64,000 nucleotides of DNA from Isoetes taiwanensis (taxonomy: Eukaryota > Streptophyta > Lycopodiopsida > Isoetales > Isoetaceae): contig JAJEKV010000077.1 of NCBI GenBank assembly GCA_021234155.1, forward strand, positions 3,733,385-3,797,384, read 5' to 3'. Positions 13,046 through 23,800 of this stretch are shown piece by piece. The position numbers and the translations under genes are program-made. The notes under the pieces were generated by a model that worked only from the letters and a program-made list of their open reading frames with translations, made no database searches and had not been told where the DNA came from. Position 1 is the first letter of the stretch. Each line of letters opens with the position of its first letter.

Positions 13046-16000
13046 TTCAAAAAATGTACAACAATGGAATAGCATTCCTTGAGATATGGAATAAGTTGCC
13101 TAATGGCATATGACTTCATGGGTTTTAGAGGCTTTAACTTAGGCCTAGAGTGGCATGAGAATATAAAAGATGTTTAAAAATTTGCATGTTGCCTTTGCAT
13201 GTGCTAACAAGAAAGGACATTCCATATCTTTTCATAGAGAGCAAAGGCATACGTTGTGGAAAGTTGGAGATATTATAAAAACAAAGGCAATTGTATTTCC
13301 TTTTCAATTAATTATTTCTCAAATAGACGTGCATGTTCGCCACATGTAATCTTTAAGGAAAAAAGGTTGCATGTACTTTTTTGAACCATGTAGTGCTACC
13401 TTTTGTATTGCTAAACGTGAGCACAATATGAGGTGTTGGTTTCCGGTCTTCATATAAGAGCATGTGGCCATATATCTACACGATTTTGTATATTGTACAC
13501 ATGGTTTTCATGTACCATAGAAGGCTTCTAAAACGTATCATGTACCATAGAAGGCTTCGAAAAAGTCATACGAAATAATTTTCGGTAACTTTTCCTTTAA
13601 TTTATATGTGTTAGGTTTGCATAAACAAATATCTGAAAATGGAAATCTTTGTCTTTGTGGTTCTTTGGCGCCAACACTAAGCGGCCCCGACCAAGTTCGA
13701 ATGATTTGTTCCCTTCATGCTCTGCTCTATATGATCTCAGTTCTGCTCTAAGGCATGGGCGACTTCAGGCCCGTGAGATGTTCACATAGCTTTGCACTAT
13801 GGTAGCTGAAGCTTTGGATCTAGATCTCACATGCGAATTTAATCAAAAGATAGCTGTCTAAAGGATCGAATGCTCAAGTTAAGACCAAGGAGGCGACAAA
13901 TAATGCTCAAGTTAAGACCGGGGCGACAAATAACCAAAGCTTGGATGCAATATGGGCTTTGTGCTAAAATGAACTGTGGATTTCCAACGATAGAGTTATA
14001 ACGAGGTATGTATGTGTTTTTGCCGGCAAGATATAGAAAAGATTACGCTTTGCTATAGCATTTGGATCTGCATGCATACAACAAAAAAATAATTTATATA
14101 TGAATAAAAGGCCAAAAATAGGCTGGTCGGATTTCTTTGGATGATCGCAGGCTTGACCAAAGCCGCAGCGATTCGTTGTTTCATCTATGCCTTATAGATT
14201 TTGATTTTGGCTGTGATGCAAGGCTTAATGCCAACATATGTTTATTCGAAAACTTATAATGCTGATCCGGATATCACGGAGGATTGAGATAGGAAAAATG
14301 TTCACGGATTTGCAAAATGGCACGGTTCTTTGTTGGCATTTGTGGATCTATCTTTGAATGTACTTTCGAGCTAGTTGTTGTACTCAACATGGCTATGATT
14401 TATGCTACGGTTTATGCTATAGCATCAATTTCAGCTTCGATAGTAAACAATTTGGTATACTACTTTGTTTCATCTTTGTTTGAATCTTGTTATTTTCTAG
14501 AACTTGAGTTCTTCTGTGATGCTATTTCAGGGATAGCAATAGCCAGTCCATATTGGTTGCTGCATAATCAGAACATCAGCGATGCTTTTGGTATTCAATG
14601 GCTCAAATATCTGATGGCATTTGACCTGGATCTGGCAAATACATGTGCACAAGTAAGCATTTGTTTTTACAAAAATATTTCTAGGTAAATCACAAGGATC
14701 AGTGATCTATTCTTTGATTTTGTTGGACGGTTTTGCCTCTTTGAGCTTCATGTAACTAGCACAAATGTTTTTGCCCTAAATTGCAGTGGCAAGCATATGC
14801 CTTCAACTTTAGAAGCCTGTACGAATTTAATTTTTTGGCAAATGCTTTCAACTCTAGAAGCCTCTATGAAATGAGTAAAGTGTGGAGGTTCTTCACCATT
14901 AAAGCTTGAGCGCAACATTTTCGACATGATGTCTATGAAGCGGAATCATCTCAGGTTAGCTTAAGAAGTTTTGGGCTGTAAAAACAGTTCCGAACTTTGT
15001 AAGGTTAACAGTCTATAAATTCATACGAAAATAAAGCTTTCTTAATCAAGTTACATATTACATGATCATGCTTTTGATTTTTTGATCACTTCGAAAGCAT
15101 GTTGAGTAGTTATAAATGGAAATAGTTATAAGCTATTATGTTAACTACTTTGAGAATCGATTCCTAAAAGAAGCTTAGGCTTGAGAACATCATAGATTTA
15201 ATGGCAAAGAGGATTGAAATGAAATACACTAGTTTGGTTGGGAAATTATATGTTTCTTAAAGAGTATACTGGTGGAAATTATCATGTTTAATGCTAAAAG
15301 GAAAAAACTGAATGTTTATCATGGTTAAAGCTGAATGTTTATCAAGTTTAAAGTTGAAAGGGAATTATCACGTAATAGAATTAATCCTCAACATGACCAG
15401 CTAGATCTGGGGCTAAGAAATTAGTTCTCGTCTAATGGTTATGCTTGAGATCAATTGCGAAGTTTATAATGTCTATAATATTAATATTCCAGTTTCCTTT
15501 CTTGTTAATGTCACCTCAGGGCAAAAGGATACAATTGGTGATCAGTGATAAACTGAGAGACCCAATGTACCTTTTGGCCCTTGCATCGTTACCGGGATTA
15601 CTGCTAACGTTTGCATGATTGGCTGCAGTCTGCGGGGTTCTCTCCTCCAATTGTCTCTATTTTCTTTTTAGAGTTGGCGTTAGCGTGGAAATGGAATAAC
15701 CGGATCGTAAGAGATGGAATAAGCTTTGCACTTTGATAGAGACACGAGATAAGAGATAAGATATATGAATACATATTATACAGGAATTTTATTGAAAACT
15801 CTATATTTTGTATCTATGGCACTTTATACTTACACTTTGAGAATACATAATGCGTTATAAGTTAAATACATTGTATACTTTATACTTTAAAATGTTTCGT
15901 TTACACTTTACGCTTTAAAAATTGAGATTTACACTTTATGGAATTTGTTTTTTAAAAATCCAGGAATTTATATGGGCTAATGGTTTGGAGAGTGCCTGAT

Positions 16001-16115
16001 GTGGCCTGGCCTAAAAACCAGGGGTGGATATATGGAAATGTGATCTTGCCTTGAACAAGGTTCTTTTTTAAAGTAATTGTACTTTAATTGTATTTCCCGT
16101 AAGAACATGTAAGTA
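13046..16115 (+). repeat. 3.6 kb tandem unit, copy 3, shortened at its 3' end
   Basis: Third copy. It stops about 500 bp early: sister copies read gaacatgtacgaagaagaaattg at this offset, whereas copy 3 passes from gaacatgtaagtaaa straight into a long (GAA)n tract. The longest open frame in the array (14317-14688, 123 codons, hydrophobic) lies here. The same stretch is frameshifted or stopped in copies 1 and 2, so I do not call a gene. Confidence 0.85.
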
Positions 16116-16251
16116 AAGAAGAAGAAGAAGAAGAAGAAGAAGAAGAAGAAGAAGAAGAAGAAGAAGAAGAAGAAGAAGAAGAAGAAGAAGAAGAAGAAGA
16201 AGAAGAAGAAGAAGAAGAAGAAGAAGAAGAAGAAGAAGAAGAAGAAGAAGG
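16116..16251 (+). repeat. Long (GAA)n microsatellite, ~45 units
   Basis: An uninterrupted GAA tract that ends the 3.6 kb array. It appears to have grown from, or recombined with, the short gaagaagaaa that sister copies carry at this position. Confidence 0.95.
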
Positions 16252-16600
16252 GAAAATTCTCTTCGGATCTTCTCTTCTTTGAGATGATAAAGAGTTATAA
16301 ATGCAAGCTCATGGAATATAGCATGGGACTTTAGGAAACAAGGATGGTTGGTACCTTGGGGCCATCATAATGCTGTGTTTATTATCTTTGGATCTTCATA
16401 TCACTAGAAAATTCTGTGGGGGATTGACAAAAGATATGCAAAAGGTGCAACAAAGATATTTGACAGGTTCATACATTTGTGTATTTTCACAAAAAACTAG
16501 GAAACATAGTGGAAGATATATTGGACTTATTTTATGGTCTCATTTTATTCAAATAAGATGGTTGATAGCCATGTTAATTGCAACTTGATGCTAAATGGGT
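16252..16600. other. No recognisable gene
   Basis: Sequence downstream of the tandem array. The only plus-strand frame over 60 codons (16370-16588) shows no recognisable motif. Confidence 0.4.
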
Positions 16601-17400
16601 TAAATGATGATTTGGTCCATATGACAAAAACTTGCATATAGTGCCACTGACCTCTTGAAGAGAATGACGTGATCCGTGTTTTTTCTTATCTTGACATGCT
16701 TGCCAAAGCCCATTAGTGCAATGAGAAGAGCGACAACCTCTTTCCCCTTGAGCTGAAGTCCTTGTAGAATACTATCATCTGCCATTGGCTTAGAGCTGGA
16801 AGATAGTAGCAAAGTGCCTTCCCCCTTTGGGGCCCTACCTTTTCTTTCCCTTCTCCTGTGCCCTTACTCCCCACTGAGCTACCATATATGTCAACTGCCA
16901 AAAGATCGGTGTAGTCCCTCTGCATCGTGATGACACTCTCCAAGTTTATGTGAGTCCTTTCTTTTATGTTGCTTGATCGAAGAGGGCGGCTCGTGCTTGG
17001 TCCTCTCCCTTGTTTGTATCCTTTGGATTTCTTGGAACTCTTCCTCTGATATAAATGGTTGTTGTTGCTGAAAACTCTGCCTTATACATTCATAAGCTGC
17101 CACATCCGACATTGTTTTCCCCGTGTAGGAGTGTTGCTCCGCTATCTCTCAGGGAAATTCTTGATATGAGTAGTCGATGAGGTCACTCTGTTGTCCTTCT
17201 GCCATGAGGCCTAGTAGCTCATCTATTCTTAACCTTTACTCCAGGTAATATGGTAGCTGGAGGATATCATTGGCAAAATGGTACTCTTCCCCTTCGATGA
17301 CCACGAGAGATAAGGTTGTTATAGGTGCCGTTGGAGTAGGAATGGGGTAGAAAGTGGTTCTAGAAGATGATAAGAGGGTTGGAAAATCGCCTAAGCAGAG
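16600..17400 (-). pseudogene. Unrecognised coding remnant
   Basis: Reading the minus strand from about 17400 down, a nearly continuous frame can be followed with a few shifts. It includes ITTLSLVVIEGEEYHFANDI, then MDELLGLMAEGQQSDLIDYS, then a Gln/Glu-rich polar segment (EEEFQEIQRIQTRERTKHEP, 16891-17112), then a segment at 16713-16943. Composition and length are compatible with a gag-like or host protein remnant, but no catalytic or zinc-binding motif is visible and I do not recognise the family. It is broken by several stops and shifts. Confidence 0.35.
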
Positions 17401-17599
17401 GGAGTTTGAGTTTTGGTGAAGTAAAAGGTCAAATAGAGTTCCCTTATATAAATTAGAGTTGCCTAGATTTCTGTGTTGGAACTGCCTATTGGTGAAATCT
17501 AGGTTCTGGAAGGTATACTGGACTAAGTTGACTGGTTTGAAGAGTTAGTCTAATTAAAACAAGGAAGAAACGTGCTGAAGTGGGTCATTGGGGTAATTT

Positions 17600-17900
17600 T
17601 GGTCAATTTTGAATCTCAGTGGGTCAAACCGGGTTACTCCACATAAAAGCAGTTTTTGAGACTGTCGAAAGGTCGATTCGCGCAAAGTGACCCGGGTGGG
17701 TCTATTTTGGTCTAATTTTGTGCAAATTTTATGATAAAAATGTTATCATCTTATTTCACATTTAATTAACACCTTTAAGCTAAATTTTAGCCAAACCAAG
17801 TTACTCCGCGTGAATGGGGTTTTTCTAGACTCTCGGAAAGTCGATTGGCACGGAGTGACTCGGGCCATCAAACTTGACCAATTTGCCTCTATTTTGATCC
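17600..17900 (+). repeat. Diverged tandem duplication, ~172 bp period
   Basis: Two copies of a segment start near caaaccgggttactcc (about 17625) and caaaccaagttactcc (about 17800). Each then has gtttttgagactgtcgaaag or gtttttctagactctcggaa and gtcgatt, then a gtgacccggg or gtgactcggg phrase. They are well diverged, so the duplication is old or has decayed fast. Confidence 0.6.
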
Positions 17901-17971
17901 AAATTTGATATGCTTTACATTGGTCTAAGAAATATATACATTTTAGCTCGCAAAATTTTACAAACAGGTTC

Positions 17972-18238
17972 CTAAATCTTGTCCTTACAGATCCGTCTGG
18001 CCAAGTGCATGTCCTTGGGCATGACAGTTACCTGCTTGCCGTGGATAGCACAGTGGTTTGCTTCCACAAAGAGCTGGGTAAGCTCTGCTTCAACTGCCTC
18101 CTGAGAAGCTCACAACATCATCGAGGTGACTCGATAATCCGTTCTACATTCTTGCATCACCTCCCAAAGAAGGCGCTAGAATGGGGCTTTTCGAAGTAAC
18201 AAGTTCATGCACTCGACTATTCTTGGAGTTAGGTCAGT
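17972..18238 (-). pseudogene. Histone H3 pseudogene, C-terminal two thirds
   Basis: The minus-strand frame aligns without gaps to the histone-fold part of H3. It reads LLLRKAPF, stop, RLLWEVMQECRTDYR (H3: [24 protein letters not shown]), then [14 protein letters not shown] (H3: ALQEAAEAYLVGLF), then [20 protein letters not shown] (H3: [20 protein letters not shown]). A final tag at 17972-17974 sits where H3 ends, after an altered ICKDKI tail. In-frame stops lie at 18176-18178 (TAG at the Gln of PFQRL, a CAG-to-TAG change) and 18110-18112 (TGA). The part before the alpha-N helix is diverged; a basic, proline-rich frame continues to about 18310. No intron interrupts the aligned part, which suits a retrocopy or an intronless H3 gene. 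The RK-PF and MPKD motifs favour canonical H3 over CENH3. Confidence 0.8.
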
Positions 18239-18527
18239 GACGGACCCTCTTCGGCATCCTTGGTCGAGGTAGAGGTGGTTTGGGCCTTGCTTGCGGTCTG
18301 TCGTCCTTCATGAACCTTGGTACGTTTTGTTTGCTATACCACTCATTGTACCTGATATATCGTCTTAGGCATTCTTTGAACGTCACCTTTTTCTTCTCGT
18401 ACTCGGTGTCGTGCTTTAGGCACCCTGTACTTCTTGGTGCTCTTTTTCGGTGGCTTGGATGCTAATTTGGGGCAGCAAATTGGATCCCTATCCCAATTTG
18501 CCCCAAATCGAATGATCAAGTGATACT

Positions 18528-18815
18528 CTTGATCTAATTCATACAGACTTATGTGGCCCCTTAATCGTGACAGGCATAATAGAAAAGAAGTATTTTATCA
18601 CATTCATTGACGATTTTAGCAGAAAAACTAAGTGTTACTGCCATAGAACTAAAGACTTCTCACTTGAAGCCTTTAAAATAGATGCTGCAGAGGTTGAGTG
18701 TCAATCAGGAAGAAAAATAAAATGTGCAAGATCAAACAGGGGAGAAGAGTACTTCTCAGAGGAATTTAATAAGTACTGTGTAGAAAAAGGAATAAAAAAA
18801 AAGAAAGAAAGAAGA
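18528..18815 (+). pseudogene. Ty1/copia integrase core fragment
   Basis: The frame reads LDLIHTDLCGPLIVTGIIEK, KYFITFIDDFSRKTKCY and KIKCARSNRGEEYFSEEFNK. This matches the copia integrase core from the first catalytic Asp (HTD-CGP) through FIDD-SRK to the second catalytic region. The usual RSDxGGEY is RSNRGEEY here, so the second catalytic Asp is Asn. The fragment has lost the HHCC zinc finger, reverse transcriptase and LTRs, and ends in an A/G-rich run (KKKKERRR) where the right inverted-repeat arm begins. Confidence 0.8.
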
Positions 18816-18820
18816 AGAAG

Positions 18821-20132
18821 TTGTTTTCCTTGCTAGTAAGAATAGAAGAGTAGATGCGCATGCATCTTGATTACATAACTATTGTGATCCATCTCACATC
18901 TATAGTGCTCATATAAAACCATCTCTAGAAGCTTGAAGATACCAAGCGAGAGCCGAATCCTTCTCCTTTTTTATGTACCGGTTCTGCTTGATATTTTGCT
19001 AGCATTTCTTCAATGCAATAAGGAAGATTATTCCATTTTGGAAAAAACTACAAAATGCCCTTATGTTTTGACGAATTTCAGCAGATGCCCCTAAGTTTCC
19101 ATTATTTTATTAAATGCCCTTGGTCAATGTATACCCTTTTGTAACATTTCAAGTTTCACAAAATGCCCTTCGTATTTTGGTATTCAACGGAATGCCCTTT
19201 TTCAACGGATATTCTTTTACCGTTGTTCTTGGATCAATACCGACTTTTGTGCATGGTTCCTTAAAAAGAAAGAAGAAAGCATGGGAGGCTCCATCAAATT
19301 TACTTCTGATTGAGACTCATTACGCTCCATCAAGTTTTACTGCTCCATTGATTTTTGCTCACAAGCTCTCATTATTTTTCACCGATTCTATTTTGTCGGG
19401 ATTTTTTGAAGGATTATCTCTCACAATTCTAGAGGCATAGACTCTCCGCGATTACAGAGGCCCACCAAGCCTTTTTTACTCACCGACCACCGCAACCTAT
19501 TGGGAGATCATGCACCCAGGTATTGTCCCTCTTGTTCTAGGTGTGATGTAAGCCTCCAAAGGATAATATGATGTTGCTCAAGGGCATTTCAATATTTTGC
19601 TTAAAACTTAAAGTTATTTTGTGAATCAAGCAACTTTTAAAATTTGAAAAGAAACACATCAAATGATCTTGCAAATTCGAAGATGGTTCTAGATGATGGC
19701 GCTTAGGGTTTCAAAGAAGAAACATAGGGGCATTTAAGGAATCAACATAAAATTAAAGGGTATTTGAATAATTTTTAAAAATACAAAATACATTATATGT
19801 TGACCAGGGGCATTTGGTGAAATTATGAAAAGTTGTGGGCATCTAATGAAATTCATCAAAAACTAAGCGCATTTTGTAGTTTTTCCCGTTTATTTTCCTC
19901 TACAAAAATACAAAAATAAGAGTCAAAATCAACATCTGCTTTGACCAGGGGCATTTGATGAAATAGTGAAAAGTTAGGGGCATCTAATAAAGTTCGTCAA
20001 AACATAAGGTCTTTTGTAGTTTTTCCTTTTATTTTCCTCTAGAAAAATGAGTTAAAATCAACATCTGCTTAAGCGAGAAAATAATGAACACCTTTGCGTG
20101 CCCCACTACTACAATTAATAAAGACACTTAAT
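18821..20132 (-). repeat. Right arm of the 1.3 kb inverted repeat
   Basis: Inverse copy of 1-1262. Base 20132 pairs with base 1 (attaagtgtcttta against attaagcgtcttta). The inner end meets the copia integrase fragment. Differences between the arms are scattered substitutions plus clustered changes at CAG/CTG sites. A further scrap of the inner segment (gatattttgctagcacttcttcaatg) lies just outside at about 20291, so parts of this repeat are dispersed. Confidence 0.85.
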
Positions 20133-20541
20133 GATGCGCAATGCTTCAACGTCGTCATAGGGGCCCTTTATGACCCTTTCAGCTGGATAAGATACTAATG
20201 GAAATAAGTTTTTCTTGTTTTTTATATATTTTGGTTTAACAAAACCATGAACAAATACCATGGTCTGTGGTCATGACACCATGGACATGGACTGATATTT
20301 TGCTAGCACTTCTTCAATGTGATAAGAAATGTTAATTGCAATTTTACACTGATTTTCCTCAAACAAGAGTTAAAAGTCAACGTCTGATAGTATACAATTT
20401 AACATAGCAAAATTAGAAGTGGGCTTTTCTGAATAATAAATATAATGGATAATTGAACACTAAAATTAGTTCTTTGAACTAATAATCTTTGGTACATTGG
20501 CAGCTCAGGGAAAATCAAAAACTTCTAGAGCATGCTTCTGT
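20133..20541. other. Gap between the inverted-repeat block and the zinc-finger gene
   Basis: AT-rich, with a short repeat scrap near 20291 and probably the 3' UTR of the minus-strand zinc-finger gene. No coding frame is visible. Confidence 0.4.
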
Positions 20542-23382
20542 TTAAGAAAAGAAGCCTCCAAGTTTTTTAGCAAAATCATCGTCTTCATCATCTTCATCCA
20601 TATCAAGTTCATAGTCACTCCTTTCTTCAGATTCTGCTGCATCTTCAAGTTCTTCATCTGATAACCTATTATCTGCATCATCTCTGTTCTTATCCAAAAC
20701 ATCCAACAAGCTTTCCTCCTCCTTCATCTCAGAAACCTTAATTGGCCGCTCTTGCAATGTGTTTTGGTCATCTTCAGACACAGGAGTTGCTGTAGCAGTT
20801 CTACTTTCAAAAGAAGGTTCCGCACTCTCCATGGGCTGAAAACTCTCTGGAACAAGCTCACCATCTTCAATCTCTCTGTCAGCTTCAAACTGAGGCTTCT
20901 CATCACTGCTACCAAGTTTCTGCTTCTCTTTCAATATCACACTCGGTGGCTTAGGACTCTTAAAGTCTGCTTTTTTTGGCTCATGTTTTGACCTGGGATC
21001 TTTGGCAAATCTAATCCAATCCTTGACAACACACTTCCAGGATGTTCACGACTTCTTTCAGATGCATGTCCATTTGCTGATGAATTACCAGCATATTTCA
21101 TTTTCTCAGCTTTAATCTGTGCCATAATTTTTGTTCCAGCAAAATTTGCGTCCTTTGACATATCAATATTTCTATAACCCCCAACAGGTGCGGTATTTCC
21201 CAACTCAGAGACTGGTGGAAGCTCAATTCCAACTTTTTCTGATACTTTTCTAACTCGTCCTGAGAGTGGTCATAAGTTCATAACCTGAATTTTTGAAAGG
21301 CAACTTCTCATTCCGATAGTCTCCTCTAACGTTAGTATTACCAAGGTCAAGGCCTCTTTCTGCTGATTGGCATCTCCCTCTGACATCTCTATCAAAGTTC
21401 TTACAGTCAGAAGCAAGCAAGCTATGCATTTGAATGTCATCTTGCCTTCTCTTTTGTTGCGGTCCACGGCCAGAATCTTCTATTCCATCTCGCCATGCAT
21501 AAAGATTAGGCTGCGGCTCTGTTCGTTCATCTCTTTTGCGCTTCCCTATGCGATTGCGCAAATCGTTTCTACTACTTGATCTGCCTCTTTCTTCCATAGG
21601 AAATTCTGCCTTGTCCTTTGGAATGGCCCGTTCCACAGACATATCATTGTAGGTGGCTCTGCTAAGTCTCTGATCAGACCCATTCTGCTCTGCAGAACTA
21701 AGGTTCGCGATCATAATAATGGTGTTCATAATGTATCCTCCTTTCATTGGAAAGATTATAGTCATCCTTAACAGTAGACTCTCCTAAATGCATCCCCTTA
21801 ATGGATTTTGTATAGATGCTTTGCGCGAAGCTCTGGAGGTCCATGAGAAAGCCGAAGCTCATCCGTGGGGAAATACGGATCTCTATCATTTTGCAAGTGG
21901 CTCAAAAAGGCGCTCTTGTCTTTCTTCCGACCCCCAGGATTTCATTTGTATAGGCCGCACCTTGCTGCTATCAGTTGTGGCCATTTTGGAGGCCGAGAAA
22001 CATCAACTGCAGTATTACCAATAACTTGCAAACGTTTAGCATCCTTTTGAGCAGTATTGACAACAGGCATAGGCTTCTTCAACCAAGATGAATTTTGATC
22101 AGAAAGTCGCACTATTGGCTGTGCGGAAGCAGTTTGCACAGCTTTTACTTTCTGTATAGCATATGGGAGAGTTTCAAGTTCGCCCACTTGTGCTGCCTTT
22201 ACCTTGGAAATAGATGATTCTGAACCTGGGGCAGAAAACTTTTGAAGCAGCTACATGCATTGTAGATGATGATTGTTTAGTCTCAACTTCAACACCATTA
22301 GCAGCTGGAAATTTCGCAGGCTTAGCTGGAGCACTGGGATTATGGTTAAGTAACGGGGCAGGTCCATGCGAAAATGGGCATTTTCCACCCTTAGTACAGC
22401 AGCCCTGTTGATAAAAATAACATGGAACTCCAGCCTTGCTTGCTGCAGGCACAGCTGACGGCGAAGGCGTGGTTGGCCTTCCATCCAATGGCTGTAAATT
22501 GTACAGAAACATGAGACACTCAATACTTAATTAAATTAAAAACCTGTATTTATAACTTGCAACAGTTTTAAATTTAATCATATTGTATTCATGTCATTCA
22601 TCTTTTTACATCTATAAAATGTTGAATGCGCACCAACTACCATACACTATATCCATGTCTATGTAGTCTGACAAGCTGGCAATCAATTCACCACTGATAA
22701 ACCATATACACACATAAAGGTTGTGTAGAAGAACATACTGGATGCCGAAATGGGCAATCTCGATTCAAGCAGTGCGTATTTAACCAATAATAGCAATCCC
22801 TTGGGTTGAGCCGTGCTTGTTCACTATGGCGAAATTCACAGTCATTACCCTGCATGAAATTGCAAAGTTTTAACCATGCAATGTAAAGCAAAAAAAAAAG
22901 GATCATAATGAGCAAATACCTAAAGGAAAACTTAATTCTGATATAAACACAAACTCGCAGTATACACAAGTTCAAAAAGGTAAGGTGCAGAAAGGGCACA
23001 TAACCAATCTCCCAAAACACTCAGACTCAAAATTTGGTCTGCAGGATTAAAACTCATGACATAAAATGGATGTGTTCTATGAAAATAAAACAATAAAGAG
23101 AACTCAGCTTCCGCTGAATAAGCTAGCATCTAAGGGACCGAATCGTGTAAATCTAAGTCAATCTTCTCAGATACCAAAATATACAAAAGAGAGTCCATGC
23201 GGAGTGTCACAATAAAGCGACTACCTTTTGCAAGTGAGGGGCGAGGCTAGAAAATAAACGCAATCTGTACTCTTCTTCTTGGCAGCATCTTCCTCAACAG
23301 CTCCAGCAACATTAACCGACGGAACTGCCATAACAGCCGGCGCTGCAGGAGACGAAGCCGATGCTGCTGCTGCCGCTGCCAT
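20542..23382 (-). CDS. CCCH zinc-finger protein with three CCCH fingers
   Basis: Probable nuclear RNA-binding protein. Exon 1 (23225-23382) starts MAAAAAASASSP and holds the first half of finger 1 (DCVYFLASPLTC), ending at AAAAG|GTAGTC. Exon 2 (about 22739-22849) completes it (NDCEFRH) and has finger 2 (CYYWLNTHCLNRDCPFRH), ending CCA|GTATGT. Exon 3 (20542-22491), after ttacag, has finger 3 (CYFYQQGCCTKGGKCPFSH). An Ala/Pro-rich stretch, an Arg/Asp/Ser-rich region (around RGRSSSRNDLRNRIGKRKRD) and an acidic C-terminus (DMDEDDEDDDFAKKLGGFFS) follow. DCVYFLASPLTCK and NPRDCYYWL recall Arabidopsis AtC3H17-type proteins (from memory). One-base frame changes are needed near 22850, 22240, 21920, 21815, 21715, 21265 and 20970, nearly all at homopolymers or CAGG. 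The introns show it is not a retrocopy. It may be an intact gene with consensus errors, or a recent pseudogene. Confidence 0.75.
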
Positions 23383-23800
23383 ACTCACTTCAAAAACAAA
23401 TCTCCTTCTTTGATGCCTTCCTGCTCTTATGGGTTGACCCTATTATCAACAAATCAACGAAGACGCGGCTGGGCAATGTCGATTCTCAACAGAAAAGGAA
23501 AAATAAAAGAACCCTCTTCATGCCAAGCATAAAATAGTGAGACCACACCTAGAAGCCGGATGTAGGAGGTCGGCAGCGGCCATGGCCAAGCAACCCGAGC
23601 GCCCTGGAAAGGAAGATAGAGAAGACCACACTGAACTAAATCCCGACTGTATTAGCCTACCATGTACGCCGCCGTATTGTACACCGTATGGGCCTCGAAA
23701 CGAATTTAGGTTACCAACATCTTCGAGAAGAAGAAAAAAGGAACACGAAAAATAAAAATAGTCCACAAAAAATAATTTTGCCTGAATTGATACCATTGAA
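23383..23800 (-). promoter_or_regulatory. Upstream region of the zinc-finger gene
   Basis: The first ~150 bases before the ATG are CT/AG-rich, as in a plant 5' UTR. A GC-richer patch at 23537-23760 keeps frames open on both strands (72 and 92 codons) that I do not recognise; an upstream exon or leader is possible. No clear TATA box could be assigned. Confidence 0.3.

Noticed and set aside
14317-14688. 123-codon hydrophobic frame in copy 3 of the 3.6 kb unit
   Set aside because: The same sequence is frameshifted or stopped in copies 1 and 2, and no family resemblance is visible.
17972-18238. Centromeric CENH3 rather than histone H3
   Set aside because: LLLRKAPF and [11 protein letters not shown] agree better with canonical H3, and there is no sign of the longer CENH3 loop 1. 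Divergence leaves a small doubt.
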